DNA of 41,034 nt from Proteobacteria bacterium UBA2133 (GCA_002327725.1 DCXP01000002.1:1-41034); one strand, 5' to 3'. Positions 15,767 to 24,825 are shown, counted from the stretch's first letter. The notes: generated by a model not told the origin, from the sequence alone. Numbers and translations are program-made.

Positions 15767-17135
15767 AGTTTTTCTTCTCTTTTTTCGGTCGTTGCCAACC
15801 GGCTCGAACCTGCTGTTCTGCGCGCGTCAGTGCCAGTTGGCCTTCGGGCACGTCGCGGGTGACCGCCGAACCCGCGCCGACCGTAGCGCCTTTGCCCACT
15901 GTCACCGGCGCCACCAGAGCACTGTTTGAGCCGATAAAGGCATCGTCACCAATCACGGTGGGGTGCTTGTTGGCGCCATCATAGTTGCAGGTGATCACAC
16001 CCGCACCGATATTAACGCGATGTCCCACCGTGGCGTCGCCCACGTAGGCGAGGTGGTTCGCTTTGCTGTCCTCACCAAGGGTCGCGTTCTTGGTTTCCAC
16101 GAAATTCCCGACCCTTGCGCCTGCATCCAGCACGGTTCCGGGTCGCAGCCTCGCAAAGGGGCCGACCGAGCAGTGATCGGCGATCTTCACTCCCTCAATC
16201 ACGCTGTTGGCACGGATCTCGACACCGTTGCCGATCTCACTATCGATGATCTGGCAGTTGGGTCCTACCGACACCTGACTGCCGAGGGTGACGTCTCCCG
16301 CAACCACCACGTTAATATCGAAAACGCAGTCTTCACCAAAATGCAGGTTTCCCCGAAGATCAAAGCGCGCCGGGTCTCGCAGGTTGAGTCCCGCGTCCAT
16401 CAACGATTCGGCCTGGCGTGCCTGAAAACACCGCTCTACTTTCGCAAGTTCTGCCTGGCTGTTAACACCGGCAATCTCATCGGGATCGGCACAGCTGACG
16501 CTGGCTACCGTGGCGCCTGCGTGCACCGCACGGCCGACCACATCGGTCAGGTAATACTCCCGCTGGCGGTTGCTATCGTCGATTTCATCCAGCCAGATCC
16601 GAAGGCGGTCAGCCGGGCAGGCGATGAAGCCGGTATTGATCTCGGTGATGTCATGCTGGGTTTCAGAGGCGTCGGCGTCTTCGACGATGGCCTCAACAGC
16701 ACCCGCTCCGTCACGCAGTATCCGCCCGTAGCCACTCGGATCTTTCACTTCGGCTGTCAACAGTGCCGGGCCTCCGCTGGCACGCTCAAGCAGGGCGCGC
16801 AGGGTGTCTGCCCGGATCAGTGGAACATCGCCGTAAAGCACAAGGGCGAGAGAGCCCGGTTCGAGGTCGGGCAAAGCCTGACGCACCGCATGTCCGGTGC
16901 CGAGTTGCTGGGCCTGCTCGACCCAGTTCAGATCTTCGGCGTCGGCAAGTTGCTCGCGCACGGACTCAGCGCCGTAACCACACACCACGTGGATACGGGT
17001 GGGTGTCAACGCGCGGACGGTATCAAGGACATGCTCGAGCAGCGGCCGTCCGGCGAGTTCATGCAATACCTTGGGCAAGGCAGAGCGCATGCGGGTGCCT
17101 TTGCCGGCAGCAAGGACGATGACTTCAAGCGTCAT
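15765..17135 (-). CDS. glmU: Bifunctional N-acetylglucosamine-1-phosphate uridyltransferase/glucosamine-1-phosphate acetyltransferase
   Basis: Catalyses the last two steps to UDP-GlcNAc. The N-terminal uridyltransferase (about 1-230) has the signature LAAGKGTRMRSALPKVLH and the QLGTGHAV and YGDVPLI motifs. The C-terminal half (about 250-450) is a left-handed beta-helix of hexapeptide repeats, with EIRANSVIEGVKI, NLAYVGDA-like HLAYVGDATVGH and the acetyl-CoA-binding GAGVITCNYDGANKH. The 456 residues match E. coli exactly in length. It is followed by glmS in the same direction, a common arrangement downstream of the atp operon; here the FKBP gene separates it from atpC. Confidence 0.97.
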   Translation of the reverse strand: MTLEVIVLAAGKGTRMRSALPKVLHELAGRPLLEHVLDTVRALTPTRIHVVCGYGAESVREQLADAEDLNWVEQAQQLGTGHAVRQALPDLEPGSLALVLYGDVPLIRADTLRALLERASGGPALLTAEVKDPSGYGRILRDGAGAVEAIVEDADASETQHDITEINTGFIACPADRLRIWLDEIDDSNRQREYYLTDVVGRAVHAGATVASVSCADPDEIAGVNSQAELAKVERCFQARQAESLMDAGLNLRDPARFDLRGNLHFGEDCVFDINVVVAGDVTLGSQVSVGPNCQIIDSEIGNGVEIRANSVIEGVKIADHCSVGPFARLRPGTVLDAGARVGNFVETKNATLGEDSKANHLAYVGDATVGHRVNIGAGVITCNYDGANKHPTVIGDDAFIGSNSALVAPVTVGKGATVGAGSAVTRDVPEGQLALTRAEQQVRAGWQRPKKEKKN

Positions 17136-17189
17136 GGATCAGGATATTACTGCAATCGTGACAGCGGCGGTGTCCCGCCAGGGCAGGAG

Positions 17190-17666
17190 TCAGTGAATCT
17201 GTTGCTGGGCGTTGGCAGCGAGTTCGGCAGGGGTTGCGTCGCGCACGTCGGTAACCCTAACAATGAAGGTGATGTCCTGGCCTGCCAGGGGATGGTTCCC
17301 ATCAACCGTGATCTCGCCGTCGCCGACCCGGACCACCCGAAAATGCATTGCCTCGCCACGCTCGTTTTCGGCATCGAGTTCAGCACCCACGTGGCACAGT
17401 TCCTCAGGGGCGTTTTCAATGCTGTCTGAGAAGGTCAGCCCCGGGTCATGCGGGCCGAAGGCCTCCTGAGCCTTCAGCAGCACCTCGGTTGTGTCACCCG
17501 CGCTCAAACCCTCCAGTGCGGCGGTCACCTGGGGAAAGAGGGGAGCATCGTCACTGCCGTGCAGATAGGAGACCGGCAGACCGGTATGTTCAACGATTTT
17601 TCCCGATCCGTCTCTGATCGTATACGCCACTGAGACGATTTTGTCGGCACCGACCTGCTGGGACAC
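17190..17666 (-). CDS. SlyD-like FKBP-type peptidyl-prolyl cis-trans isomerase
   Basis: 158 residues from a GTG start at 17666, chosen because GGGAG lies 8 bp upstream; the frame stays open into atpC, but that part is not family-like. The FKBP core has SVAYTIRDGSGKIVEHTG, LPVSYLHGSDD and FPQVTAALEGLSAGD. The insert-in-flap type segment AFGPHDPGL and the later VDGNHPLAGQDITF are typical of SlyD-type proteins, which combine isomerase and chaperone activity. The His-rich metal-binding tail of E. coli SlyD is absent; the C-terminus is short and Gln-rich. It lies 34 bp after atpC and 54 bp before glmU, in the same direction. Confidence 0.85.
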   Translation of the reverse strand: MSQQVGADKIVSVAYTIRDGSGKIVEHTGLPVSYLHGSDDAPLFPQVTAALEGLSAGDTTEVLLKAQEAFGPHDPGLTFSDSIENAPEELCHVGAELDAENERGEAMHFRVVRVGDGEITVDGNHPLAGQDITFIVRVTDVRDATPAELAANAQQQIH

Positions 17667-17700
17667 GGTCTTCTCCCGCTGCGGGATGATGGGACGCAGA

Positions 17701-18126
17701 TCAGCCCCGGCCTTTGCCACGCAGTTTCTGGATCGCGCGCAACTGGGCTGCTGCCTGAATCAGTTCCGCCTTGGCCTTGGCAAAGTCCATCTCGCTGCTG
17801 CGGTCGCTCATGGCCTGCTCTGCGCGGCGCTGCGCTTCAAGGGCCGCCGCTTCGTCCAGGTCTCCAGCACGCAGCGCGGTATCCGACAGCACCGTTACCA
17901 GATGTCCCTGCACCTCGAGCATGCCGCCCGAGACAAAGAAAAACTGCTCTTCGCCGGCTTCCTGCTGCACCCGGATCTCGCCGGGCTTGAGCCGTGTCAG
18001 CAGCGGCGCGTGCTGTGGTGCGATACCGATCTCACCCATCTCGGCCGGTGCGAACACCATGGTGCCTTCGCCGGACCAGACTTCTTCCTCGGCGCTTACG
18101 ATCTCGACCCTGATGGTATTAGCCAT
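17701..18126 (-). CDS. atpC: ATP synthase F1 subunit epsilon
   Basis: The rotor/inhibitory subunit of F1; 141 residues. The N-terminal beta-sandwich contains RVEIVSAEEEVWSGEG, IGIAPQHAPLLTRLKPGEIRV and FFVSGGMLEVQ, and the C-terminal helical hairpin is Ala-rich (RRAEQAMSDRSS to the end). It closes the atp operon. No terminator is seen after it, so read-through to the FKBP gene and glmU is plausible. Confidence 0.96.
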   Translation of the reverse strand: MANTIRVEIVSAEEEVWSGEGTMVFAPAEMGEIGIAPQHAPLLTRLKPGEIRVQQEAGEEQFFFVSGGMLEVQGHLVTVLSDTALRAGDLDEAAALEAQRRAEQAMSDRSSEMDFAKAKAELIQAAAQLRAIQKLRGKGRG

Positions 18127-18144
18127 AACCGTTGTCCAGCGGGT

Positions 18145-19524
18145 TTAGGTGACGGTTTTCGCCTTTTCAACGGCTTCTTCGATGCCGCCGACCATATAGA
18201 AGGCCTGCTCCGGGATGTCGTCGTACTGTCCGTCGATGATACCCTGGAAGCCGCGGATCGTGTCCTTGAGAGACACGAACTTACCCGGGGACCCGGTGAA
18301 GGTCTCGGCAACGAAGAACGGCTGCGACAAAAAGCGCTGAATCTTGCGGGCCCGGTTGACGACTTGTTTGTCTTCTTCCGATAGTTCGTCCATACCCAGA
18401 ATCGCGATGATGTCCCGCAGTTCCTTGTAGCGCTGCAGGGTGCCCTGCACCGCCCGGGCGGTGTCATAATGTTCCTGGCCGACGACCAGCGGGTCGAGCT
18501 GCCGGCTGGTGGAATCCAGCGGATCCACCGCCGGATAGATGCCGAGTTCAGCGACCTGCCGGGAGAGCACCAGCGTTGCGTCAAGGTGCGCAAAGGTCGT
18601 TGCCGGCGACGGGTCGGTAAGGTCGTCGGCGGGGACGTAGACCGCCTGGAACGAGGTGATCGAACCGGTACGGGTGGAGGTAATCCGCTCCTGCAGAATG
18701 CCCATCTCCGCCGCCAGCGTGGGCTGATAGCCTACCGCCGAAGGCATACGCCCGAGCAGCGCTGATACCTCGGTGCCCGCCAGTGTGTAGCGGTAAATAT
18801 TGTCAACGAACAACAGGACATCGCGGCCTTCGTCACGGAAGTGCTCCGCTATGGTCAGCCCCGTCAGCCCAACACGAAGCCGGTTGCCCGGAGGTTCGTT
18901 CATCTGACCGAAGACCATCGCCACTTTGTCGAGCACGCCGGATTCTTTCATTTCATGGAAGAAGTCGTTTCCTTCCCGGGTACGTTCGCCAACCCCTGCA
19001 AAAACCGACAAGCCCGAGTGCTCTTTCGCGATGTTGTTGATCAGTTCCATGATGGTCACGGTCTTGCCCACGCCGGCACCGCCAAAGAGACCGATCTTGC
19101 CGCCCTTGGAAATCGGCATGATGAGGTCGATGACCTTGATGCCGGTTTCGAGGATGTCCACCGTCGGCGACTGGTCCGCGTAGCCCGGCGCTTTTCGATG
19201 AATCGGCAGAGAATCTTCGGCTCCCACGGGTCCGGCTTCATCCACCGGATTGCCCAGTACATCCATGATCCGCCCGAGGGTCTTCTCGCCCACCGGCACG
19301 GTAATCGGCGCGCCGGTGTTGCTGACTTCAAGACCACGCTTGAGGCCGTCGCTTGAACCCATGGCGATACTGCGGACGACTCCGTCACCGAGCTGCTGCT
19401 GGACCTCAAGGGTCAGGCCGCTTTCGCTGACCGTGAGGGCATCGTAGACGCGGGGCACCGTGCCGCGCGGGAACTCGACGTCGACCACAGCGCCGATGAT
19501 TTCAACAATGTTGCCGGTACTCAT
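18145..19524 (-). CDS. atpD: ATP synthase F1 subunit beta
   Basis: The catalytic subunit; 459 residues, as in E. coli (460). The P-loop is GGAGVGKTVTIME, the catalytic-Glu block is GERTREGND, the Walker B region is VLLFVDNIYRYT, and the conserved C-terminal region has RARKIQRFLSQPFFVAE. A GAGGA ribosome binding site precedes the ATG. One detail is NIYRYT, where most F1-beta subunits have NIFRFT; Tyr for Phe is conservative. The position between atpG and atpC is the standard order. Confidence 0.98.
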   Translation of the reverse strand: MSTGNIVEIIGAVVDVEFPRGTVPRVYDALTVSESGLTLEVQQQLGDGVVRSIAMGSSDGLKRGLEVSNTGAPITVPVGEKTLGRIMDVLGNPVDEAGPVGAEDSLPIHRKAPGYADQSPTVDILETGIKVIDLIMPISKGGKIGLFGGAGVGKTVTIMELINNIAKEHSGLSVFAGVGERTREGNDFFHEMKESGVLDKVAMVFGQMNEPPGNRLRVGLTGLTIAEHFRDEGRDVLLFVDNIYRYTLAGTEVSALLGRMPSAVGYQPTLAAEMGILQERITSTRTGSITSFQAVYVPADDLTDPSPATTFAHLDATLVLSRQVAELGIYPAVDPLDSTSRQLDPLVVGQEHYDTARAVQGTLQRYKELRDIIAILGMDELSEEDKQVVNRARKIQRFLSQPFFVAETFTGSPGKFVSLKDTIRGFQGIIDGQYDDIPEQAFYMVGGIEEAVEKAKTVT

Positions 19525-19574
19525 AGCGTTTTCCTCGTAAAGGTTCCTTATCTTTTCCGTCGGTGCGCGAGCGG

Positions 19575-20438
19575 CTATACCGCTGCGGCGCCGCCGACGA
19601 TTTCAGAAATCTCCTGGGTAATTGCAGCCTGACGGGCCTTGTTGTAGACCAGCTGCAATTCGTCAATCAGGCTGCCCGCATTGTCCGATGCGGACTTCAT
19701 CGCCACCATTCTGGCGGCCATCTCGCAGGCAATGTTTTCCACCACACCGCGGTAGATGAGTGACTCGACGTAGCGCATCATCAGCGCGTCCACCACCTCA
19801 TGCGCGTCCGGTTCGTACAGATAGTCCCAGTGCTGTTCCAGGCGCTGATCCGGCTCAGGCGCTGAGACCGGCAACAACTGGTCGACACGCGGCTGCTGGG
19901 TCATGGTCGTGACAAATCCATTGTGCGCGAGGAACAACCGATCAATCCGGCCCTCGCTGAAGGCATCCATCATGATCTTCATTGCGCCGATAAGATCGGC
20001 GAGCTGCGGCCTGTCTCCTAACTGCGTGGCTTCCGAGACAATGTTCACACCGACGCGCTTGAAAAAACCCAGACCCTTGCGGCCGATCACGGTGACGTCG
20101 ATCTCTACACCCTTGTCGCGCCACTCCGACATGCTGTGGAGTACCTGTCTGAACAGGTTGATATTGAGCCCGCCGCACAGGCCCCGATCGCTTGAGACCA
20201 CGATAAACCCGACCCGTGTCGGATCACGGGTCTCGGTGTAACTGTGCTTGTACTCCAGGTTGGCCTGGGCAAGGTGGGCCATCACGTTGGCCATTTTTTG
20301 GGCGTAAGGACGCGCCTGACTCATCCGCTCCTGCGCGCGGCGCATTTTGCTCGCCGCGACCATCTCCATCGCTTTGGTGATCTTCTGAGTATTCTGGATA
20401 CTCTTGATCTTGGTCCGGATTTCCTTGGCGCCTGCCAT
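19575..20438 (-). CDS. atpG: ATP synthase F1 subunit gamma
   Basis: The central rotor shaft, 287 residues (E. coli 287). Family blocks are the N-terminal helix EIRTKIKSIQNTQKITKAMEMVAASKMR (positions about 5-32), SDRGLCGGLN, and the C-terminal helix with KSASDNAGSLIDELQLVYNKARQAAITQEI. No disruption is seen. It starts 20 bp after the atpA stop. Confidence 0.97.
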   Translation of the reverse strand: MAGAKEIRTKIKSIQNTQKITKAMEMVAASKMRRAQERMSQARPYAQKMANVMAHLAQANLEYKHSYTETRDPTRVGFIVVSSDRGLCGGLNINLFRQVLHSMSEWRDKGVEIDVTVIGRKGLGFFKRVGVNIVSEATQLGDRPQLADLIGAMKIMMDAFSEGRIDRLFLAHNGFVTTMTQQPRVDQLLPVSAPEPDQRLEQHWDYLYEPDAHEVVDALMMRYVESLIYRGVVENIACEMAARMVAMKSASDNAGSLIDELQLVYNKARQAAITQEISEIVGGAAAV

Positions 20439-20459
20439 CGTCTCTGCCCTTCCCGGTCC

Positions 20460-22007
20460 TTACCAGCTGCCGTTGGCTTTGAAGTCTTTCAGCGCCTCGT
20501 GCAGTTTCCCGGCGACCTCATCGCTGTAGGCCTGATCGCGATTCATCTCATCCATGAAATCGCTGTGCTGGCTCTTCATGTGGCTCTGCATGGCCTGCTC
20601 AAATTCCACCACCTTGTTGGCGTCGACGTCATCAAGGTATCCCTCGTTCACGGCGAAGAGGCTGGCCGCCATCTCAGCGACCGCCATCGTGGAATACTGC
20701 TTTTGCTTCATCAGTTCTGTTGCCCGTTCACCGCGCTCGAGCTGTTTACGCGTCGCTTCGTCAAGATCGGAAGCGAACTGGGAGAACGCTGCGAGCTCAC
20801 GGTACTGGGCGAGTGCCAGACGGATACCGCCGCCCAGTTTTTTGATCAGGGCGCACTGTGCGGCCCCGCCGACACGCGACACCGAAAGGCCCGCGTTGAT
20901 GGCTGGCCGGATGCCGGCGTTGAAAAGGTCGGTTTCGAGGAAGATCTGCCCATCGGTAATCGAAATCACGTTGGTCGGGACGAAGGCAGAAACGTCGCCT
21001 GCCTGCGTCTCGATGATCGGCAGCGCCGTCAGCGAACCCGTTTTGCCCTTGACCTCACCGTTGGTGCGTTTTTCCACTTCTTCTTCGTTGATCCGGGCGG
21101 CACGCTCCAGAAGGCGCGAGTGCAGGTAGAAGACATCTCCCGGATAGGCTTCGCGGCCCGGCGGCCGGCGCAGCAGCAGGCTGACCTGGCGATAGGCCCA
21201 GGCCTGCTTGGTCAGGTCGTCGTAGATAATGAGCGCGTCTTCACCCCGGTCGCGGAAATATTCGCCCATCGCGCATCCGGCGTACGGCGCGATGTACTGC
21301 ATGGATGCTGAATCAGACGCTGATGCCGAGACGACGATCGTATGATCCATCGCGCCGTGCTCTTCGAGTTTGCTCACCACGTTGGCAACCGAGGACGCTT
21401 TCTGTCCGATCGCCACATAGACGCATTTGATGCCGGTGCCTTTCTGGTTGATGATGGTATCGATCGCGACGGCGGTCTTGCCTGTCTGACGGTCGCCGAT
21501 GATGAGTTCGCGCTGGCCCCGGCCGATCGGCACCATTGAGTCAATGGACTTAAGTCCCGTCTGTACCGGCTGCGATACGGACTGGCGCGTGATCACGCCG
21601 GGCGCGATGCTTTCAATCGGGGAGTTGCCCGCGGTTTCGATCGGACCTTTACCGTCAATGGCTTCACCGAGTGAATCCACCACACGGCCGAGCAGGCCCG
21701 GACCGATGGGGACCTCGAGAATGCGACCGGTACACTTGACCGTGTCTCCTTCGACGATGTGTTCGTAATCCCCGAGCACCACGGCGCCGACCGAGTCCTG
21801 TTCCAGGTTCAGAGCCAGACCAAAGGTATCGTTGGGAAACTCCAGCATCTCGCCCTGCATCGCGTCAGCGAGCCCGTGGATCCGGCAGATGCCATCGGTC
21901 AAACTGACAACGGTGCCTTCCGTGCGGGCCTCGGCACCCGCGTCAAAATCCTTAATCCGTTCCTTGATCAGTTCACTGATTTCGGAGGGGTTCAGTTGCA
22001 TAGACAT
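20460..22007 (-). CDS. atpA: ATP synthase F1 subunit alpha
   Basis: The non-catalytic nucleotide-binding subunit; 515 residues. The P-loop is GDRQTGKTAVAIDTI. The N-terminal LNPSEISELIKERI contacts the delta subunit. Also visible are VVDSLGEAIDGKGP, SISDGQIFLETDLFNAGIRPA-like ISITDGQIFLETDLF, and SRVGGAAQ. AGAGGA lies just upstream of the ATG at 22007, which supports that start over the second Met two codons later. Confidence 0.98.
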   Translation of the reverse strand: MSMQLNPSEISELIKERIKDFDAGAEARTEGTVVSLTDGICRIHGLADAMQGEMLEFPNDTFGLALNLEQDSVGAVVLGDYEHIVEGDTVKCTGRILEVPIGPGLLGRVVDSLGEAIDGKGPIETAGNSPIESIAPGVITRQSVSQPVQTGLKSIDSMVPIGRGQRELIIGDRQTGKTAVAIDTIINQKGTGIKCVYVAIGQKASSVANVVSKLEEHGAMDHTIVVSASASDSASMQYIAPYAGCAMGEYFRDRGEDALIIYDDLTKQAWAYRQVSLLLRRPPGREAYPGDVFYLHSRLLERAARINEEEVEKRTNGEVKGKTGSLTALPIIETQAGDVSAFVPTNVISITDGQIFLETDLFNAGIRPAINAGLSVSRVGGAAQCALIKKLGGGIRLALAQYRELAAFSQFASDLDEATRKQLERGERATELMKQKQYSTMAVAEMAASLFAVNEGYLDDVDANKVVEFEQAMQSHMKSQHSDFMDEMNRDQAYSDEVAGKLHEALKDFKANGSW

Positions 22008-22042
22008 TCTTTAATTCCTCTTGCAGCTGTTTTTGGCCTGAA

Positions 22043-22579
22043 TCAGCCGCTCACCGCAGCTGCCAACTTTTCGAGCCGGGCCCTGACAGACCCGTCGATA
22101 ACAAGATCGCCGGCGCGGATGACCGCACCACCGATCAGCGAAGCATCGCTACTCACGCTAAGTTCCACCCGCCGGCCCAGTCTCTTCTCAAGCGCCTCGG
22201 CGATACGCCGCTGGTGATCATCGGAGACGGGCAGGGCGCTCTCCACCTGAGCCTGGATAGTGCGCTCTGCCTCCGCACGCAGCAGTTCGTACTGCTGTGA
22301 GATGGCTTCGAGCGCCCCCAGCCGCCGGTTGCGAGTCAGCAATCGCACCAGATTCCGTCCCGCCTCATCCAGGCGGTCACCGCACAGTTCGATGAGAACC
22401 CCAGCCAACGCATCGCGCGCCACGCGGGGATGGGTGAAAAGGCCGCTGACCTGCGGCTCTTGGGCAAGTTTCGCCAGCGTGCCAAGCGCATCGGACCACG
22501 CCGCGAAGTTACCGCTCTCCCGGGCCAGTTCAAAAACAGCCTGGGCATAGGGGCGGGCAATACTGGCGATTTCTGACAT
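22043..22579 (-). CDS. atpH: ATP synthase F1 subunit delta
   Basis: Links F1 to the peripheral stalk; 178 residues (E. coli 177). The start ASIARPYAQAVFELARES and the C-terminal LIGGAVIRAGDLVIDGSVRARLEKL are typical of OSCP/delta. The gap to atpF is 28 bp and to atpA 35 bp. Confidence 0.95.
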   Translation of the reverse strand: MSEIASIARPYAQAVFELARESGNFAAWSDALGTLAKLAQEPQVSGLFTHPRVARDALAGVLIELCGDRLDEAGRNLVRLLTRNRRLGALEAISQQYELLRAEAERTIQAQVESALPVSDDHQRRIAEALEKRLGRRVELSVSSDASLIGGAVIRAGDLVIDGSVRARLEKLAAAVSG

Positions 22580-22607
22580 GGTTGCGCCGGTGCTCGTATC
22601 AGGAGAG

Positions 22608-23078
22608 TTACAGTTCGGTAATCAGTTCGTCGAGCATCTTGGCGTGGGCATCGGCATTGACCTCGCGCGACAGGATCTTCGACGCACCTGTCACCGCCAG
22701 TGCCGCGACCTCGGCACGCAAGGCCTCGCGGGCCATATTCGCTTCCTTATCGATCTCGCCCCGGGCAGCCGAGAGGATTCTGTCTCCTTCGGTGCGCGCG
22801 TTACCCTTGGCCTCTTCGACCATCTCAGTTTCTCGCTTTTCCGCCCGGCGGATGATCTCCTGCGCCTGCTCTTTCGCTTCGCTGGTTACCTGCTCGGCAT
22901 GCTCGTGCGCCTCGGCCTTCGCCTTCTGGCCTTCTTCGGCAGCTGCCAGCCCGTCGGCGATCCTGGTCTTGCGGTCGTTCAGCGCCGTGACAATCGGCGG
23001 CCAGACGAACTTCATGCAGAACCAGACGAAAACGACGAAAGCGACACTCTGGCCGATCAACGTCAGGTTGATGTTCAT
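22608..23078 (-). CDS. atpF: ATP synthase F0 subunit b
   Basis: The peripheral stalk subunit, 156 residues as in E. coli. One N-terminal membrane helix (about residues 5-25, with LIGQSVAFVVFVWFCMKFVWPP) is followed by a long charged, Ala/Glu/Lys-rich coiled coil that forms the stator dimer. There is a single atpF, not the b/b' pair of photosynthetic bacteria. Confidence 0.96.
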   Translation of the reverse strand: MNINLTLIGQSVAFVVFVWFCMKFVWPPIVTALNDRKTRIADGLAAAEEGQKAKAEAHEHAEQVTSEAKEQAQEIIRRAEKRETEMVEEAKGNARTEGDRILSAARGEIDKEANMAREALRAEVAALAVTGASKILSREVNADAHAKMLDELITEL

Positions 23079-23103
23079 AGCCGTTACCTAATCTGATTGG
23101 CGT

Positions 23104-23340
23104 TTAGCCGCCGACCACAGCAAACATGATGTAAAGCGCGATGGCGACACCGATAATGGGGATGGCGTCCACCAGTCCCATCACGATGAAGAACTGGGTG
23201 CGAAGCATCGGCAGCAGTTCCGGCTGACGGGCAATGCCTTCAAGAAAGCGCGCACCGAGCACACCAACGCCTACGCCAACGCCTACGCCTGCGAGACCAA
23301 GCAGTACCGCGCCGGCAACGTAGAGCAGAGCTGTTTCCAT
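23104..23340 (-). CDS. atpE: ATP synthase F0 subunit c
   Basis: The rotor-ring proteolipid; 78 residues, two membrane helices with the polar loop ARQPELLPMLR between. The ion-carrying carboxylate is Asp in GLVDAIP of helix 2, as in E. coli Asp61, and there is no Glu/Gln sodium signature, so the ion is most likely H+. Helix 1 carries an unusually regular Gly-Val run (AGVGVGVGVGVLGARF, about residues 17-32). A CAGGAGA ribosome binding site precedes the ATG. Confidence 0.97.
   Translation of the reverse strand: METALLYVAGAVLLGLAGVGVGVGVGVLGARFLEGIARQPELLPMLRTQFFIVMGLVDAIPIIGVAIALYIMFAVVGG
23262..23290. repeat. Short tandem repeat coding the Gly-Val run of subunit c
   Basis: The helix-1 glycine-valine run is encoded by near-identical hexamers (plus strand ACGCCT, ACGCCA, ACGCCT, ACGCCT). 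The unit is in frame, so slippage would add or remove a Gly-Val pair. Confidence 0.6.
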
Positions 23341-23396
23341 GAGATTCTCCTGTTGGAAGTTTGTCAGGTTAAGTCAGATCAAAATCCGAAAAACAA

Positions 23397-24260
23397 TCAG
23401 TGATGGCTATGGGCCATCTCCAGATAAACGATCGTCAGGGTCATGAAAATGAACGCCTGCAACAGCACGATCAGGATATGAAATATGGCCCAGGCCCACT
23501 GCAGCGCACCGCCGGCAATCGCCAGTACCGCGCCGCCCGAAAACAGCAGCGCGATCAGGATAAAAATCATCTCCCCGGCAAAGAGGTTGCCAAAGAGACG
23601 CAGCGACAGCGAGACCGGCTTTGACACCAGGCTGATGAACTCCAGAAAAAAGTTCGCCGGCAGAAAGAGGATCTTCAGAATCGGGTTTTTCGCCTGGAAG
23701 GGCTGCATCGTGAGCTCGGCCGCAAATCCGCCGACCCCTTTCACCTTGATGCTGTAGAACAGCGTCAGCGCGAATACGCCGAGCGCCATGCCGAAGGTTG
23801 CATTGGGGTCAGTTGTCGGCACGACCTTCATATATTCGATGCCCATGAGTTTGGCGAGTTCGGGGAGCCAATCGACCGGAACCAGATCCATGGTGTTCAT
23901 CAGCAGCACCCAGACGAACAGCGTGAGGGCAAGCGGGGCGACCAGGTCATTCTTGTGGGAAAAGGAGCTCCGGACATTCTCATCAACAAATTCGACAGCC
24001 CACTCGACAAAATTCAGCAGGCCGGCGGGTGTGTTGACACTTGCGCGCACCGCAGCCCTCCGGAATACCCAGAGGAAAAGCGCGCCAAGCAGTACCGACC
24101 AGAACATCGTGTCCAGATGGATCGCCCAAAAGCCCATGGCTTTGGCCTCTGCAGCGCCGTGTGCGATTCCCCAGGTACCGTCGGGGTGCTGACCAAAAGT
24201 CAGGTTCTGCAGATGGTGCTTGATGTAGCCGGTTGTCGTCAGTGCTTCGCTTGATGCCAT
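23397..24260 (-). CDS. atpB: ATP synthase F0 subunit a
   Basis: The membrane stator channel; 287 residues (E. coli 271). The essential Arg lies in LSLRLFGNLFAGE near residue 220, followed by the multi-helix C-terminus. MNTMDLVPVDWLPELA matches the family loop, and the C-terminus ends with two His. The N-terminus has several His residues (YIKHHLQNLTFGQHPDG). The gap to atpI is 21 bp. Confidence 0.97.
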   Translation of the reverse strand: MASSEALTTTGYIKHHLQNLTFGQHPDGTWGIAHGAAEAKAMGFWAIHLDTMFWSVLLGALFLWVFRRAAVRASVNTPAGLLNFVEWAVEFVDENVRSSFSHKNDLVAPLALTLFVWVLLMNTMDLVPVDWLPELAKLMGIEYMKVVPTTDPNATFGMALGVFALTLFYSIKVKGVGGFAAELTMQPFQAKNPILKILFLPANFFLEFISLVSKPVSLSLRLFGNLFAGEMIFILIALLFSGGAVLAIAGGALQWAWAIFHILIVLLQAFIFMTLTIVYLEMAHSHH

Positions 24261-24281
24261 CTCAAAACGGTTCTCAGTTCT

Positions 24282-24746
24282 TTAAGCCGCCGGTCGCTCA
24301 CCGACATCATTCCGTTGGGCAAAGATCGCCCCGATAGTTGCAGCGAGCAGCGTTGCCAGCAGTCCCGCCAGAAAGCCCCCAACCGCCAGATCGTCCACGA
24401 GCGCGAAAGCCATCGCACACAGCGCGCCGGTGATGACCAGTTTGCCGAATTCGGCGCGGTACAAATTGGCGAGCGCTGCTTCTCCCGAGATTTCGGCCGG
24501 CGCCGAGAAAACCCGCCAGACCGAGTAACCGTTCGCGACGAAGGCGATCCCCCCGCCCAACAGACTTGACTGTGCCTGGCCATCCGTCAGCAGGGCCAGC
24601 AGTGTTGCCATCAGCACCATCATCGCGCCGGCGAATACCGGCACCCACCGAAGGGTGTTCCCGGACCTCACCACAGTCTGCGAGCGAGGCACTCCCGGTG
24701 CCTTTGGCATCGTGCCGATCTTTATCGGATTAGGGGCCGCGACCAT
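24282..24746 (-). CDS. atpI: ATP synthase-associated subunit I
   Basis: A small membrane protein encoded first in atp operons, thought to help assemble the c ring. The 154 residues have four hydrophobic segments; the SLLGGGIAFVANGYSVWRVF block and the following Arg/Glu-rich loop are typical of AtpI. The ATG at 24746 lies 34 nt after the predicted transcription start; an internal ATG at 24710 would give 142 residues and a shorter tail, nearer the usual 125-130. Neither has a strong ribosome binding site. The genes often found upstream of atpI (parA, parB, rsmG, mnmG) are not here. Confidence 0.88.
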   Translation of the reverse strand: MVAAPNPIKIGTMPKAPGVPRSQTVVRSGNTLRWVPVFAGAMMVLMATLLALLTDGQAQSSLLGGGIAFVANGYSVWRVFSAPAEISGEAALANLYRAEFGKLVITGALCAMAFALVDDLAVGGFLAGLLATLLAATIGAIFAQRNDVGERPAA

Positions 24747-24786
24747 AGGGCTGCTCGGCCTTTTTGTGCTGCAGCAAAGGGCGCGG

Positions 24787-24816
24787 AGTATAGGGGAGCG
24801 CGGGCCTATGGGTCAA
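24787..24816 (-). promoter_or_regulatory. Sigma-70 promoter of the atp operon
   Basis: On the minus strand TTGACC (24816-24811), an 18-bp spacer and TATACT (24792-24787) give 5/6 matches in both hexamers. The start would fall near 24780, about 34 nt before the atpI ATG. Confidence 0.75.
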
Positions 24817-24825
24817 TCCATATGT

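Noticed and set aside
15963..17429. 488-codon plus-strand frame opposite glmU
   Set aside because: A long antisense frame produced by GC-rich codon use; glmU on the other strand has all motifs. The same applies to the long antisense frames at 12596-13705 and 20244-21311.
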